DNA of 5,690 nucleotides, from assembly GCA_036338025.1 (NCBI GenBank), contig JAYZDB010000058.1, positions 1 to 5,690 of the forward strand. The letters run 5' to 3'. Below the pieces are notes generated by a model that saw nothing but the letters and a program-made list of their open reading frames with translations, was not told the DNA's origin and ran no database searches. Within the stretch, counting starts at the first letter, position 1, and each line of letters starts with the position of its first letter. The stretch is from JAYZDB01 sp036338025 (GTDB lineage: Bacteria; Planctomycetota; UBA1135; UBA2386). Below, piece by piece: positions 1 to 5,690 of the stretch. The position numbers and the translations under genes were made by a program.

Positions 1-730
1 CCCTGGGCGTGTTCCCGTAGGTCATGGCGGTGGACTTCGACCAGTGCAGGAAGTCCTTGGAGGTTGCTCGGCTCACGCTCCGGTGTGAATCCCAGGTGCG
101 TAGATAGCAGACGTAGCACTCCTCGGTTGTAGACCAGAACGCGACGTTCTGGGAGTCGAACACCCCGTCGGTCAAGACCGGACGCTTGCTGAGTGGCCGC
201 CACCGAATACCGTCGGCTGATCCGAATGGCACCAGTCCTTTCGCGCTCCCGCCCATTGCCTTGAAACGTGTTTCGGGACTGGCCTTGGGGTTCTTGTCGA
301 GGAACGGAGAAAAGTTGTGCGAGGCCGGTTCATGGCCCTTGAGGATCACATTGTTGGCGCTGCTACCCTCGACCTCGAACAAACCGAGTTCCGGTTTCGT
401 CCAGGCGATGCCGTCTGGGCTCTCGGCGTAGCAGGTGCTTTCCAAGGCGGTGCAGTCGGCGCCTGCGCGAGGCAATCCGCGGTAGTACATCCGGTAGCGG
501 TCTGTGTCTTTCAGTACAGTCACATAGCCCGCGAAGGCACCTTCCCAGGGCTTGTCGAATCGCAAGGCGACGCCGGCCTGTTGTGGGTGATGAAGTTGCA
601 GGTGGGCGCCATCCAGTCGCTCGATGAGGTGGCGATCGACGAACAGTTCTAGTCTTGAACCGATGTCTGTCACCGCGGGCTGGGCGTGGCAGATACCGCC
701 AAGCAGAAAGGGAATCAGGTGGTATTTCAC
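1..730 (-). CDS. Secreted glycosyl-hydrolase-like beta-propeller protein, N-terminal part (runs off left edge)
   Basis: I translated this on the minus strand: 243 codons are open from a GTG at 730-728 to the window edge, and the C-terminus is missing. The GTG start is chosen because it gives a classic signal peptide (VKYHLIPFLLGGICHAQPA), probably cut after CHA, and because GAGGTAGG (747-740) lies 9 bases upstream. Downstream are LFVDRHLIERLDG (29-41), FDKPWEG (58-64), RYRMYYRG (78-85), CYAESPDGIAWTKPELGLF (100-118), HNFSPFLDKNP (138-148), RFKAMGG (155-161), a second DG-x-x-W (174-178) and FDSQNVAFW (191-199). This pattern matches a family of uncharacterised secreted proteins, common in Planctomycetota and Verrucomicrobiota, related to five-bladed propeller glycosidases (GH32/GH43-like). 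The repeated S-x-DG-x-x-W elements fit propeller blades. Enzymatic activity and substrate are inference; it could be a non-catalytic sugar-binding propeller. It is divergent from the alpha/beta hydrolase gene. Confidence 0.8.
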   Translation of the reverse strand, partial: MKYHLIPFLLGGICHAQPAVTDIGSRLELFVDRHLIERLDGAHLQLHHPQQAGVALRFDKPWEGAFAGYVTVLKDTDRYRMYYRGLPRAGADCTALESTCYAESPDGIAWTKPELGLFEVEGSSANNVILKGHEPASHNFSPFLDKNPKASPETRFKAMGGSAKGLVPFGSADGIRWRPLSKRPVLTDGVFDSQNVAFWSTTEECYVCYLRTWDSHRSVSRATSKDFLHWSKSTAMTYGNTPR

Positions 731-739
731 GCTGAGGAG

Positions 740-747
740 CCTACCTC
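740..747 (-). promoter_or_regulatory. Likely ribosome binding site supporting the GTG start at 730
   Basis: The minus strand reads GAGGTAGG here, ending 9 bases before the GTG. Both the purine-rich match and the distance are acceptable. It supports GTG at 730 over a further in-frame GTG upstream, which would put extra polar and proline residues in front of the signal peptide. Confidence 0.45.
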
Positions 748-773
748 GTACCGGAGGAGTTGGAAATTGTGGA

Positions 774-785
774 GTGGCTTGCCAC
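774..785. repeat. Short perfect inverted repeat GTGGC-TT-GCCAC in the divergent spacer
   Basis: The 5-base arms GTGGC (774-778) and GCCAC (781-785) flank TT. A second GCCAC copy at 791-795 lies exactly 10 bases after the first, about one helical turn. The site lies between two divergent genes and overlaps the possible -35 element of the downstream hydrolase gene. It could be an operator for a dimeric regulator, but it is short enough to arise by chance. Confidence 0.25.
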
Positions 786-807
786 GGCACGCCACTTAGG
801 GGATAGC
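779..807 (+). promoter_or_regulatory. Possible sigma70-type promoter for the alpha/beta hydrolase gene
   Basis: TTGCCA (779-784) matches 5 of 6 bases of the -35 consensus. It is 17 bases from GATAGC (802-807), which matches only 3 of 6 at -10. Transcription would start near 813-815, leaving only about 12-14 untranslated bases before the ATG at 827. That would fit the lack of a ribosome binding site there. Confidence 0.3.
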
Positions 808-826
808 TTCGTGTGGGTTCCAGTTC

Positions 827-1633
827 ATGAGACGTAAAGTGACGATTACCCTAATTTCGCTCGCATCGGTGTACCTGGTGCTCTGCCTGGCGATGGTCTT
901 TTTGCAGGACCTCATGCTGTTTCCAGGTGTACAGCGTTCGTCAGGCGACCTGGAGTTGCCAGCCGGAGTGCGGATCCAGGAACTATCGCTTGAGGATGGC
1001 ACGCGGTATCGCACCGCAGTGTTTGATGTGGCAGAGCCGCGTGGAGTGTTGGCATATTTTGTTGGTAACGGCGAGGACCTGAGCTCCGGGGTGCATAGGG
1101 CCGCGAATTTCGGCGCCTATGGACTGCAGACGATCGTCACCGAAAATCCGGGCTACGGGAAAAGTGGTGGGGTGGCGTCCTACCGGTCGATTACCGCTGC
1201 GGCGGAGTGCTCTGCGTCGGTGGCCGCAACCTGGAGCAAAGACAAGTCGGTCCCGCTGTTCTTGGCTGGCCACTCACTGGGAACTTTCAGTGCGGTTCAT
1301 GCCGCTGCCGGGGGACTTGGAGACCGACTCTTGTTGGTGTCGCCACCGACGAGCATTGCGGCATCCGCATGGTCCCGTTACCCGTTCCTGCCGGTCAACC
1401 TGCTCCTTCGTCACCCGTTCGACAATCTCGGGAAAGCGGGATCAATTCGGATTCCAACCCTGATCATCCACGGAGACCGCGACACGATCGTGCCGATTGC
1501 AATGGGCGAGAAGTTGGCTGCGGCAATACCTGGTGCTGAACTGATCGTTGCCCGAGGAGAGGGCCACAACTCACTGCAGTTGCATCGCCGCGGTCCGCTC
1601 GGTGCTGCAATTGAGAAGCACTTTTTCCAGTAG
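827..1633 (+). CDS. Membrane-anchored alpha/beta hydrolase, Bem46/ABHD13-like
   Basis: This encodes a 268-residue serine hydrolase. A hydrophobic segment at residues 5-26 after MRRK is a signal anchor, so the catalytic domain should lie on the outer face of the inner membrane. FLQDLMLFPG (25-34) after the anchor is typical of Bem46-type proteins. Core motifs run in order: FVGNGEDLS (78-86, oxyanion-hole strand), ENPGYGKSGG (106-115), nucleophile elbow GHSLG with Ser150, HGDRDTIVP with Asp219 (215-223), and GEGHN with His247. The triad is complete and the length is normal for the family. The substrate is unknown; an ester or thioester is the family expectation. The ATG at 827 has no recognisable ribosome binding site, but it gives a well-formed anchor. 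The gene is divergent from the propeller-like gene and lies 125 bases before the GT-C gene, so it is probably its own transcription unit. Confidence 0.88.
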   Translation: MRRKVTITLISLASVYLVLCLAMVFLQDLMLFPGVQRSSGDLELPAGVRIQELSLEDGTRYRTAVFDVAEPRGVLAYFVGNGEDLSSGVHRAANFGAYGLQTIVTENPGYGKSGGVASYRSITAAAECSASVAATWSKDKSVPLFLAGHSLGTFSAVHAAAGGLGDRLLLVSPPTSIAASAWSRYPFLPVNLLLRHPFDNLGKAGSIRIPTLIIHGDRDTIVPIAMGEKLAAAIPGAELIVARGEGHNSLQLHRRGPLGAAIEKHFFQ

Positions 1634-1687
1634 TTCCGGGTTGGTTACGGATTCACTCTTGGTGCAGGATCGATTCTGATGCGATCT

Positions 1688-1701
1688 AGCCCACTGGGGC
1701 T
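1688..1701. repeat. Small hairpin between the hydrolase and GT-C genes
   Basis: AGCCC (1688-1692) and GGGCT (1697-1701) pair around a 4-base loop. Just upstream, GATCG (1668-1672) and CGATC (1682-1686) form a second short inverted repeat. There is no proper T-run after the hairpin, only TCGTTTG, so this is at best a weak terminator. I found no convincing promoter in the rest of the 125-base spacer 1634-1758. Confidence 0.25.
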
Positions 1702-1758
1702 GATGTCGTTTGTGAACATCGATGAAGCTGTCGGCGCTTCCGATATGCTCCGAGCACG

Positions 1759-3441
1759 ATGAACCCGCGGATTCCCAAATGGCTGCTGCTATGTGTCATC
1801 GGGGTAGCTCTGGGTATGGCCGTGTTTGGTGTCTGGTGGCGTGTGCTCGGGATGTGGCCCCTCGACATACACCTGCGAGATGACGCCTACTACTACTTCG
1901 TGTGGGCGGGGAATTTGGCCTCAGGAGCGGGGCCGTGCGTCACCGAGGGAATCTCGACCTCGGGAGTGCACGTTCTTTGGGGTTTACTGCTGGCGGCCTT
2001 CTCAGGGCTGGTGGATTTGCCGACGGCAAGCGTTTGGCTTGGTCTCGCTCTGCACCTTGCCTGTGCGGTATTGGTCTACTGGGCGGCGGCTCCAGACCGT
2101 ATCCTCGGTGTGATTGCAGGCAGCTTGTACCTCGGCTCGCACTTTTTGACCTACGAGGCCATGAACGGTCAGGAAACCGCGATGGGTTGCCTGGCACTTG
2201 CCGGATTCCTGCTCGGCTACCGGCGCGGTACCGGGGCGTTCTTTTTGCTCGGATTGCTGGCGATCGCGGCGCGCAGCGATCTGGTGTTCCTGGTCGCAGC
2301 GCTCGCGATGTCGACGCCAGGCTTGCGGTTGGTACGCCTGTCCGCCACTACCGGAATGGTGGTGTGCTACGCACTTTGGAACCTGTTGCTGGCGGGCCAC
2401 TGGTTGCAGGATTCAGCACAGCCGATTGCTTGGCTGATGGCAGAGGAGTTCCGGCACGCGGGTACTCCGCTGTTGGAGCGCTGGCAGCCACACTTGCTGT
2501 CGATGGCGCAGTTCATTCCCTTTCGGAACTCCTCGACGCCGTTCGCCCTTGCCTTGTTGATTTCGGCTGGCATTGGAATGCGCCGTCGCGAGATGGAGTT
2601 TCCGTGCCTGCTACTCGGCGGCCTGATGCTGGTTGGATTTCATGACCTCTGGCGTGAGTATCCTCGGGACTACTACTTTGCACCGCTCGGCGTCCTCGGC
2701 GCGTTCGGCTTGATCGGACTGGTTCGTTCCTACCCCCGGATCGGCTTGCTTGTGGCGGTTCTCGGGTGCCTCTGGAATGCCAAGCATCTCCTCGATGCCG
2801 CGCCAACACGAAACTGGCAGCGGGAGATGACCATGGCGGGACGCTTCGTCGATCGATTCGTGCCACCGGGCGAGAATGTTGGTTGCTTCAATTCCGGGAT
2901 CGTGACCTGGGAGCGGGCTGGTCGCGTCGTCAACCTCGATGGGGTTGTCAACTCCGCAGCTTTCTCAGCGCTTCGGACCGGATCACTCCTGGAGTATCTG
3001 GCAGGATCGGAGATCGGCTACTTGCTCGATAATCCAGTTCAGTTCGCGTCTCGGGGCGTGCACTCGAACGGCCGGCATTTCGGAGCCGGTTTCGATGCGA
3101 GCACTGATCTCGAGGAGGTGGCACGTTTCGTATGGCCCACCGACCGCAGTCCGCGTCGGAGCGGGATGGATGGCGTCCGTCTATACCGTCTGCGATCGGC
3201 ACGGCCGGCGCCTGGCATCGGATTGGCGCCTGCGGATCTGGGGCCTGCCCCTGGCGGGCAGGGTCGGATGGTTCTGTGGCCTGGGCGCCGGGGACAGACA
3301 CTGCGAATCAGTACCGAAGCGCTGTTGTCCGCCGACGCCGACGGCGTCTATGTGTTGCAAGTGCCTTGGGATGGGAGGCATGTGCTGCAACTGTTTGTCG
3401 ACGGTACCCAGCAGCCAGTCTTGACGATTGCCCCAGACTGA
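1759..3441 (+). CDS. GT-C-fold polytopic glycosyltransferase-like membrane protein
   Basis: The 560-residue protein has about 10-11 hydrophobic segments between residues 8 and 340, then a soluble C-terminal region of about 220 residues. It carries the landmarks of GT-C transferases that use polyprenyl-phosphate sugars: an acidic first periplasmic loop RDDAYYYFVWAGNLASG (40-56), GQET (137-140, where relatives have GMET), ARSD (171-174, where relatives have RPDG) and REYPRDYYFAPLG (299-311, like the RYYLP motif). The stretch VVNLDGVVNSAAF (390-402) followed by EIGYLLDN (418-425) is typical of the soluble domain in this group. The expected role is sugar transfer from a lipid carrier to a protein, lipid or polymer outside the inner membrane; donor and acceptor cannot be inferred. 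Residues 483-501 are rich in Pro, Gly and Ala, and 503-560 form a beta-rich tail. The ATG at 1759 has only CGAG (1751-1754) as a binding site. Translation ends in tandem in-frame stops, TGA TAG. fbp follows 43 bases later. Confidence 0.78.
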   Translation: MNPRIPKWLLLCVIGVALGMAVFGVWWRVLGMWPLDIHLRDDAYYYFVWAGNLASGAGPCVTEGISTSGVHVLWGLLLAAFSGLVDLPTASVWLGLALHLACAVLVYWAAAPDRILGVIAGSLYLGSHFLTYEAMNGQETAMGCLALAGFLLGYRRGTGAFFLLGLLAIAARSDLVFLVAALAMSTPGLRLVRLSATTGMVVCYALWNLLLAGHWLQDSAQPIAWLMAEEFRHAGTPLLERWQPHLLSMAQFIPFRNSSTPFALALLISAGIGMRRREMEFPCLLLGGLMLVGFHDLWREYPRDYYFAPLGVLGAFGLIGLVRSYPRIGLLVAVLGCLWNAKHLLDAAPTRNWQREMTMAGRFVDRFVPPGENVGCFNSGIVTWERAGRVVNLDGVVNSAAFSALRTGSLLEYLAGSEIGYLLDNPVQFASRGVHSNGRHFGAGFDASTDLEEVARFVWPTDRSPRRSGMDGVRLYRLRSARPAPGIGLAPADLGPAPGGQGRMVLWPGRRGQTLRISTEALLSADADGVYVLQVPWDGRHVLQLFVDGTQQPVLTIAPD

Positions 3442-3473
3442 TAGTTTCGCTCAACTAGGGTAACTCCTCACCC

Positions 3474-3479
3474 AAGGGA
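3474..3479 (+). promoter_or_regulatory. Ribosome binding site of fbp
   Basis: AAGGGA lies 5 bases before the ATG at 3485 and is the clearest Shine-Dalgarno sequence in the window. A small inverted repeat, GGGT (3458-3461) and ACCC (3470-3473), sits directly upstream. I found no terminator in the 43-base gap after the GT-C gene, so read-through transcription is likely. Confidence 0.6.
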
Positions 3480-3484
3480 TACTC

Positions 3485-4468
3485 ATGATTCGGACCACAC
3501 TCGCGGAACAGATTGGCAAGGATCAGGCGCGCAACAAGGCCTCCGGCGAACTGTCGCTCCTCCTCAATCGAATCACGCTCGGTGGTCGTTTGATCGCCAC
3601 TGAGATCATGCGCGCTGGCCTTGATGAGAAATTGGGAAAGACCGGTGATGTGAATGTTCAGGGGGAAGAGGTCAAAGCCCTGGACGTCATCTCTAACGAG
3701 ATCTTCCTTGATGTGTTTTCCAACATTGACGTGGTCAAGTCGATGGCGTCCGAGGAGATGGAAGACGCGCATTACTATTCGGGCGACCGGGCCGGCAAGT
3801 ATGTGGTGATGTTCGATCCTCTGGATGGCTCGGGGAACATCGATGTCGATGGTTCGCTGGGGACGATCTTCAGTATCCTGCGGCGCAAGGATCCCGAATC
3901 TGTCGCCACCGCCGAGGACTTCTACCGCTTGGGCACCGAGCAGATTGCAGCTGGCTACCTCCTCTACGGACCGGCGACCATGTTTGTTTACACCGCCGGG
4001 AACGGCGTCAACGGATTCACACTGGACCGTTCCGTGGGAGTGTTTTTCCTGACCCATGAGAACATGCAGTTCCCCGAAGGCTGCGGGAGCTACTCCGTCA
4101 ATGAGGCAAATGAGCTCAAATGGGATGACAAGACCAAGGAGATGGTCCGCAAGTTTCGCCAGGGCGAGACAAGCTGTGGAAAGCGCTCCGCACGCTATGT
4201 CGGCGCATTGGTCGCGGACTTCCACCGCACCCTGATACAGGGCGGGGTTTACATGTATCCGGGCGATAGCACGGCGCCCAATGGCAAGTTGCGCCTGCTG
4301 TACGAGGCTGCACCCCAGGCCCTGGTGGCGAGAGAAGCCGGTGGGGCTGCCAGCACAGGTAAGGAGGACGTACTTGCCGTGAAACCAGAAGGGCTCCACC
4401 AGCGGGTACCGCTCTATATTGGGTCGAAGCCAGATGTTGCAGAGGCCGTTCGACTGTTGAACGGCTAG
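3485..4468 (+). CDS. fbp: Fructose-1,6-bisphosphatase, class I
   Basis: The 327-residue cytoplasmic enzyme hydrolyses fructose 1,6-bisphosphate to fructose 6-phosphate plus phosphate in gluconeogenesis and, where present, the Calvin cycle. Full-length family features are present: dynamic loop GDVNVQGEEVKALD (54-67), metal ligands ASEEMED (Glu90, Glu91), FDPLDGSGNID (Asp111, Asp114), YSVNE (Asn206), ARYVGALVADFHR (Arg237, Tyr238), MYP (Tyr258), and GKLRLLYE (Lys268, Glu274). Numbering against the pig enzyme from memory, all main catalytic and phosphate-binding residues are kept. The AMP site also looks intact: SGELS (20-24) corresponds to the mammalian Glu29-Thr31 region, and Lys105-Tyr106 to Lys112-Tyr113, so AMP inhibition is plausible. 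One oddity is DGSGN where most relatives have DGSSN. The start is fixed by a good ribosome binding site. fbp may be co-transcribed with the GT-C gene, and it converges on the lipoprotein gene with only 3 bases between. Confidence 0.97.
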   Translation: MIRTTLAEQIGKDQARNKASGELSLLLNRITLGGRLIATEIMRAGLDEKLGKTGDVNVQGEEVKALDVISNEIFLDVFSNIDVVKSMASEEMEDAHYYSGDRAGKYVVMFDPLDGSGNIDVDGSLGTIFSILRRKDPESVATAEDFYRLGTEQIAAGYLLYGPATMFVYTAGNGVNGFTLDRSVGVFFLTHENMQFPEGCGSYSVNEANELKWDDKTKEMVRKFRQGETSCGKRSARYVGALVADFHRTLIQGGVYMYPGDSTAPNGKLRLLYEAAPQALVAREAGGAASTGKEDVLAVKPEGLHQRVPLYIGSKPDVAEAVRLLNG

Positions 4469-4492
4469 CGACTACTCGGTCCAGTAGCCGAG
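4463..4492. terminator. Possible bidirectional hairpin spanning both stop codons of the convergent pair
   Basis: Several mutually exclusive stems can form here: CTACT/AGTAG (4472-4476 with 4483-4487), CTCGG/CCGAG (4475-4479 with 4488-4492) and GGCTA/TAGCC (4463-4467 with 4485-4489). Together they cover the fbp stop and the lipoprotein stop. No T-run follows on either strand, so it would not be a standard intrinsic terminator. It is listed because the 3-base gap leaves no other place for transcription to end without entering the opposing gene. Confidence 0.25.
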
Positions 4493-5215
4493 GATCTGCC
4501 CCGTTTCGCCCTCGCGGACGTAGGTGCCACGGAACCGCTTGGCCGGCGATCCCTCGAATTCTCCGCCGAAAGAGAAATCCGGGTCGACATCCACTTTCCA
4601 GGTGCCGTCCGTGCCGAGGACTCCCTCAAGATGGGGCTTGCCGTCGACCTGGATCAATTCCTGGTCTTGGGTCAGTTCTCCGTGTACGAGCATCTCGGAG
4701 CCGTCGGATGTGTGATCTGGTAGCAGGTCGAAACGCCAGGCGCCGGTCTTGACGCGGTCACCCTGCTGCATCAGCAGGAAACAACTGACCGGAGGCTGGT
4801 AGACCCATAGATCGGCGCTGTCATCTACGAAGCTGGCCTGGTTGCCTTCGAACCGAAGGTTGATCTTGCCACTGCGGGCCAGCTTGCTTTTGAGAAATCC
4901 GTCGACGGTGAGAATGTTGTCGGAGTAGGTGTAGTCACCTGTTCCACCTTCCACGGACGGTTTGGTGCACCGCCAATCGTAGGTTCCATCGGTCTTGAAC
5001 TCCCAGTAGCCAACCGCTTGCGAGCCGGTGCTCGATGAAACCCATACAAGGTCCCATGTCTTGCCGACCAGGCAGGCTGATTTGCCACCGCCGCTGTTGC
5101 CGCCGCCACTCCCGCCCGAAGAATTGCTGGTGGAGTTTCCGCTACCGGCGTCGAAACACGCACCGAGAGACAGAAGGACCGCGATAGGCAGGGCTGTGGC
5201 CAGGGATGCTCGCAT
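4472..5215 (-). CDS. Lipoprotein of unknown function with lipocalin-like first domain
   Basis: The 247-residue precursor has a lipoprotein signal peptide ending in lipobox LGAC, with Cys20 as the lipidated residue. Phe at +2 rather than Asp favours outer-membrane sorting if the host is a proteobacterium-like diderm. Residues 24-46 form a flexible Ser/Gly/Asn linker. The mature part is beta-rich. Residues 48-140 have a lipocalin-like pattern: GKTWDLVWVSS (51-61), GYWEFKTDGTYDW (69-81), GDYTYSDNILTVDG (93-106). Residues 150-247 form a second region with GAWRFDLLP (158-166), DGTWKVDVDP (203-212), FRGTYV (228-233) and a YWTE end. Besides Cys20 there are three cysteines (48, 83, 145). I recognise no named family; a ligand-binding or structural envelope role is a guess. 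The ATG has no evident ribosome binding site, but the signal peptide fixes the start well. It converges on fbp. Confidence 0.8.
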   Translation of the reverse strand: MRASLATALPIAVLLSLGACFDAGSGNSTSNSSGGSGGGNSGGGKSACLVGKTWDLVWVSSSTGSQAVGYWEFKTDGTYDWRCTKPSVEGGTGDYTYSDNILTVDGFLKSKLARSGKINLRFEGNQASFVDDSADLWVYQPPVSCFLLMQQGDRVKTGAWRFDLLPDHTSDGSEMLVHGELTQDQELIQVDGKPHLEGVLGTDGTWKVDVDPDFSFGGEFEGSPAKRFRGTYVREGETGQILGYWTE

Positions 5216-5537
5216 GGTTATTGGGCGGAACGCGAACAGAAAATAACGGCCTATGATCTTACACTTCTCTGTGATTTGGGGTGACCGGTTGTAGACCGTG
5301 TGACTCGCAGTTCCCCACGCGTTTGGCGGGCTCCCACCGTGGCCGTAGAATTCTCAAGCCGCCTTGTCATCGACGTCTGTGAACCGGGGTTCCGTGATCC
5401 TGGGGTGGTCCGGTGACGATTGGTTGTGGAGCGGTCGTCAGAGAAACTTTTTAGCCCGGTATCACACTCCACCGTAGACCCTGGGACTTGCTGTGTCTGA
5501 AGCGACGGTGCGATGGTGGCCTGGCAATCGGTGAGGG
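5216..5537. other. Non-coding region of 322 bases upstream of the lipoprotein gene
   Basis: No credible gene is visible; the only open frame of note, on the minus strand at 5251-5472, has a polar Arg/Thr/Ser-rich translation unlike a protein. On the minus strand TAAGAT (5261-5256) could be a -10 element for the lipoprotein gene, but I see no matching -35. CCGTAGA occurs at 5343-5349 and 5472-5478, and again just outside at 5554-5560. CTCGCAG occurs at 5304-5310 and 5546-5552. ACCGG (5383-5387) and CCGGT (5410-5414) form a spaced inverted repeat. I found no terminator with a T-run for the right-edge gene. A short T5 run at 5450-5454 lies on the plus strand without a clear hairpin. Confidence 0.5.
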
Positions 5538-5690
5538 CTAGTCGGCTCGCAGACCGTAGAAATCACGGTCCTGGACGGTGGGCGATTGGCTCGGAGAGAG
5601 CAGCATCGTCCGCGCCGACCATACCTCGCGAAACACCCGGTATTGCAGGGCTGTTTGGTCGAGGTAGTCGACTCCTGCGGATCCGCCCGT
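5538..5690 (-). CDS. C-terminal fragment of an unrecognised protein (runs off right edge)
   Basis: The minus strand is open from the right edge to a TAG at 5540-5538, giving 50 residues. The translation looks protein-like: it begins TGGSAGVDYLDQTALQ, continues YRVFREVWSARTMLLSP, and ends TVQDRDFYGLRAD. It has mixed hydrophobic and charged residues, an amphipathic region around YRVFREVW, and mostly G or C at third codon positions. No signature I know identifies the family, and the start and most of the protein are outside the window. It points the same way as the lipoprotein gene but is separated from it by 322 non-coding bases, so a shared operon is doubtful. Confidence 0.55.
   Translation of the reverse strand, partial: TGGSAGVDYLDQTALQYRVFREVWSARTMLLSPSQSPTVQDRDFYGLRAD

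Noticed and set aside
186..652. Two plus-strand frames (186-431 and 317-652) in the left region
   Set aside because: They lie opposite the minus-strand propeller-like gene, which is open over 243 codons with a signal peptide and conserved motifs. The plus-strand translations have none.
677..730. Lipoprotein reading of the propeller-like protein's signal peptide (GGIC)
   Set aside because: Ile before the Cys, with Gly-Gly before it, does not fit the usual lipobox, while CHA followed by QPA fits ordinary signal peptidase I cleavage.
1902..2645. 247-codon plus-strand frame inside the GT-C gene
   Set aside because: Its translation is rich in Arg, Gly and Ala without membrane segments or motifs, while the overlapping frame encodes a clear polytopic protein. 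It is a frame shadow.
3439..3487. A functional operon linking the GT-C gene and fbp
   Set aside because: The 43-base gap and shared strand allow co-transcription, but no pathway link between a GT-C transferase and FBPase is evident. I record only possible read-through.
3455..4399. 314-codon open frame on the minus strand, antisense to fbp
   Set aside because: It lies almost wholly opposite a confidently identified full-length fbp, its translation shows no family motif, and long antisense frames are common opposite GC-rich genes.
5251..5472. 73-codon minus-strand frame in the right spacer
   Set aside because: The translation is dominated by Arg, Thr and Ser with no hydrophobic core, has no ribosome binding site, and resembles random GC-rich sequence.
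1..5690. Mobile element, CRISPR array, tRNA, toxin-antitoxin or defence island
   Set aside because: No transposase or integrase motifs, regularly spaced repeats, tRNA-like cloverleaf or small paired genes were seen on either strand. The gene content is consistent with an ordinary chromosomal region.

Overview
The window is GC-rich bacterial DNA with tightly packed genes. It holds six protein-coding genes: four complete, and one cut by each edge. A lipoprotein with a lipobox, an N-terminally anchored hydrolase and a secreted beta-propeller-like protein suggest a diderm bacterium. The left-edge protein resembles a family I associate mainly with Planctomycetota and Verrucomicrobiota, but nothing here fixes the phylum, and a proteobacterium is also possible. 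Only fbp has a clear Shine-Dalgarno sequence. The other complete genes have weak or no ribosome binding sites.

Layout, left to right. Positions 1-730 (minus) carry the N-terminal 243 residues of a secreted glycosyl-hydrolase-like protein that starts at GTG and runs off the left edge. A 96-base divergent spacer follows, with a small inverted repeat and a plausible promoter. Positions 827-1633 (plus) encode a membrane-anchored alpha/beta hydrolase of the Bem46/ABHD13 type with an intact Ser-Asp-His triad. After a 125-base spacer, 1759-3441 (plus) encode a polytopic GT-C-fold glycosyltransferase-like membrane protein with a soluble C-terminal domain. Forty-three bases later, 3485-4468 (plus) encode class I fructose-1,6-bisphosphatase, the one gene here with a firm metabolic role. 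It converges, with a 3-base gap, on a minus-strand lipoprotein gene (4472-5215) of unknown function with a lipocalin-like first domain. Positions 5216-5537 are non-coding. At the right edge, 5538-5690 (minus) is the last 50 codons of an unrecognised gene.

How the genes work together. No shared pathway can be shown. The GT-C protein and the left-edge protein both point loosely to surface or extracellular carbohydrate work, and fbp is a central gluconeogenesis gene that may simply be co-transcribed with the GT-C gene. I see no mobile element, CRISPR array, tRNA, rRNA or convincing new multi-gene system. The window looks like an ordinary chromosomal stretch with several poorly characterised envelope proteins.
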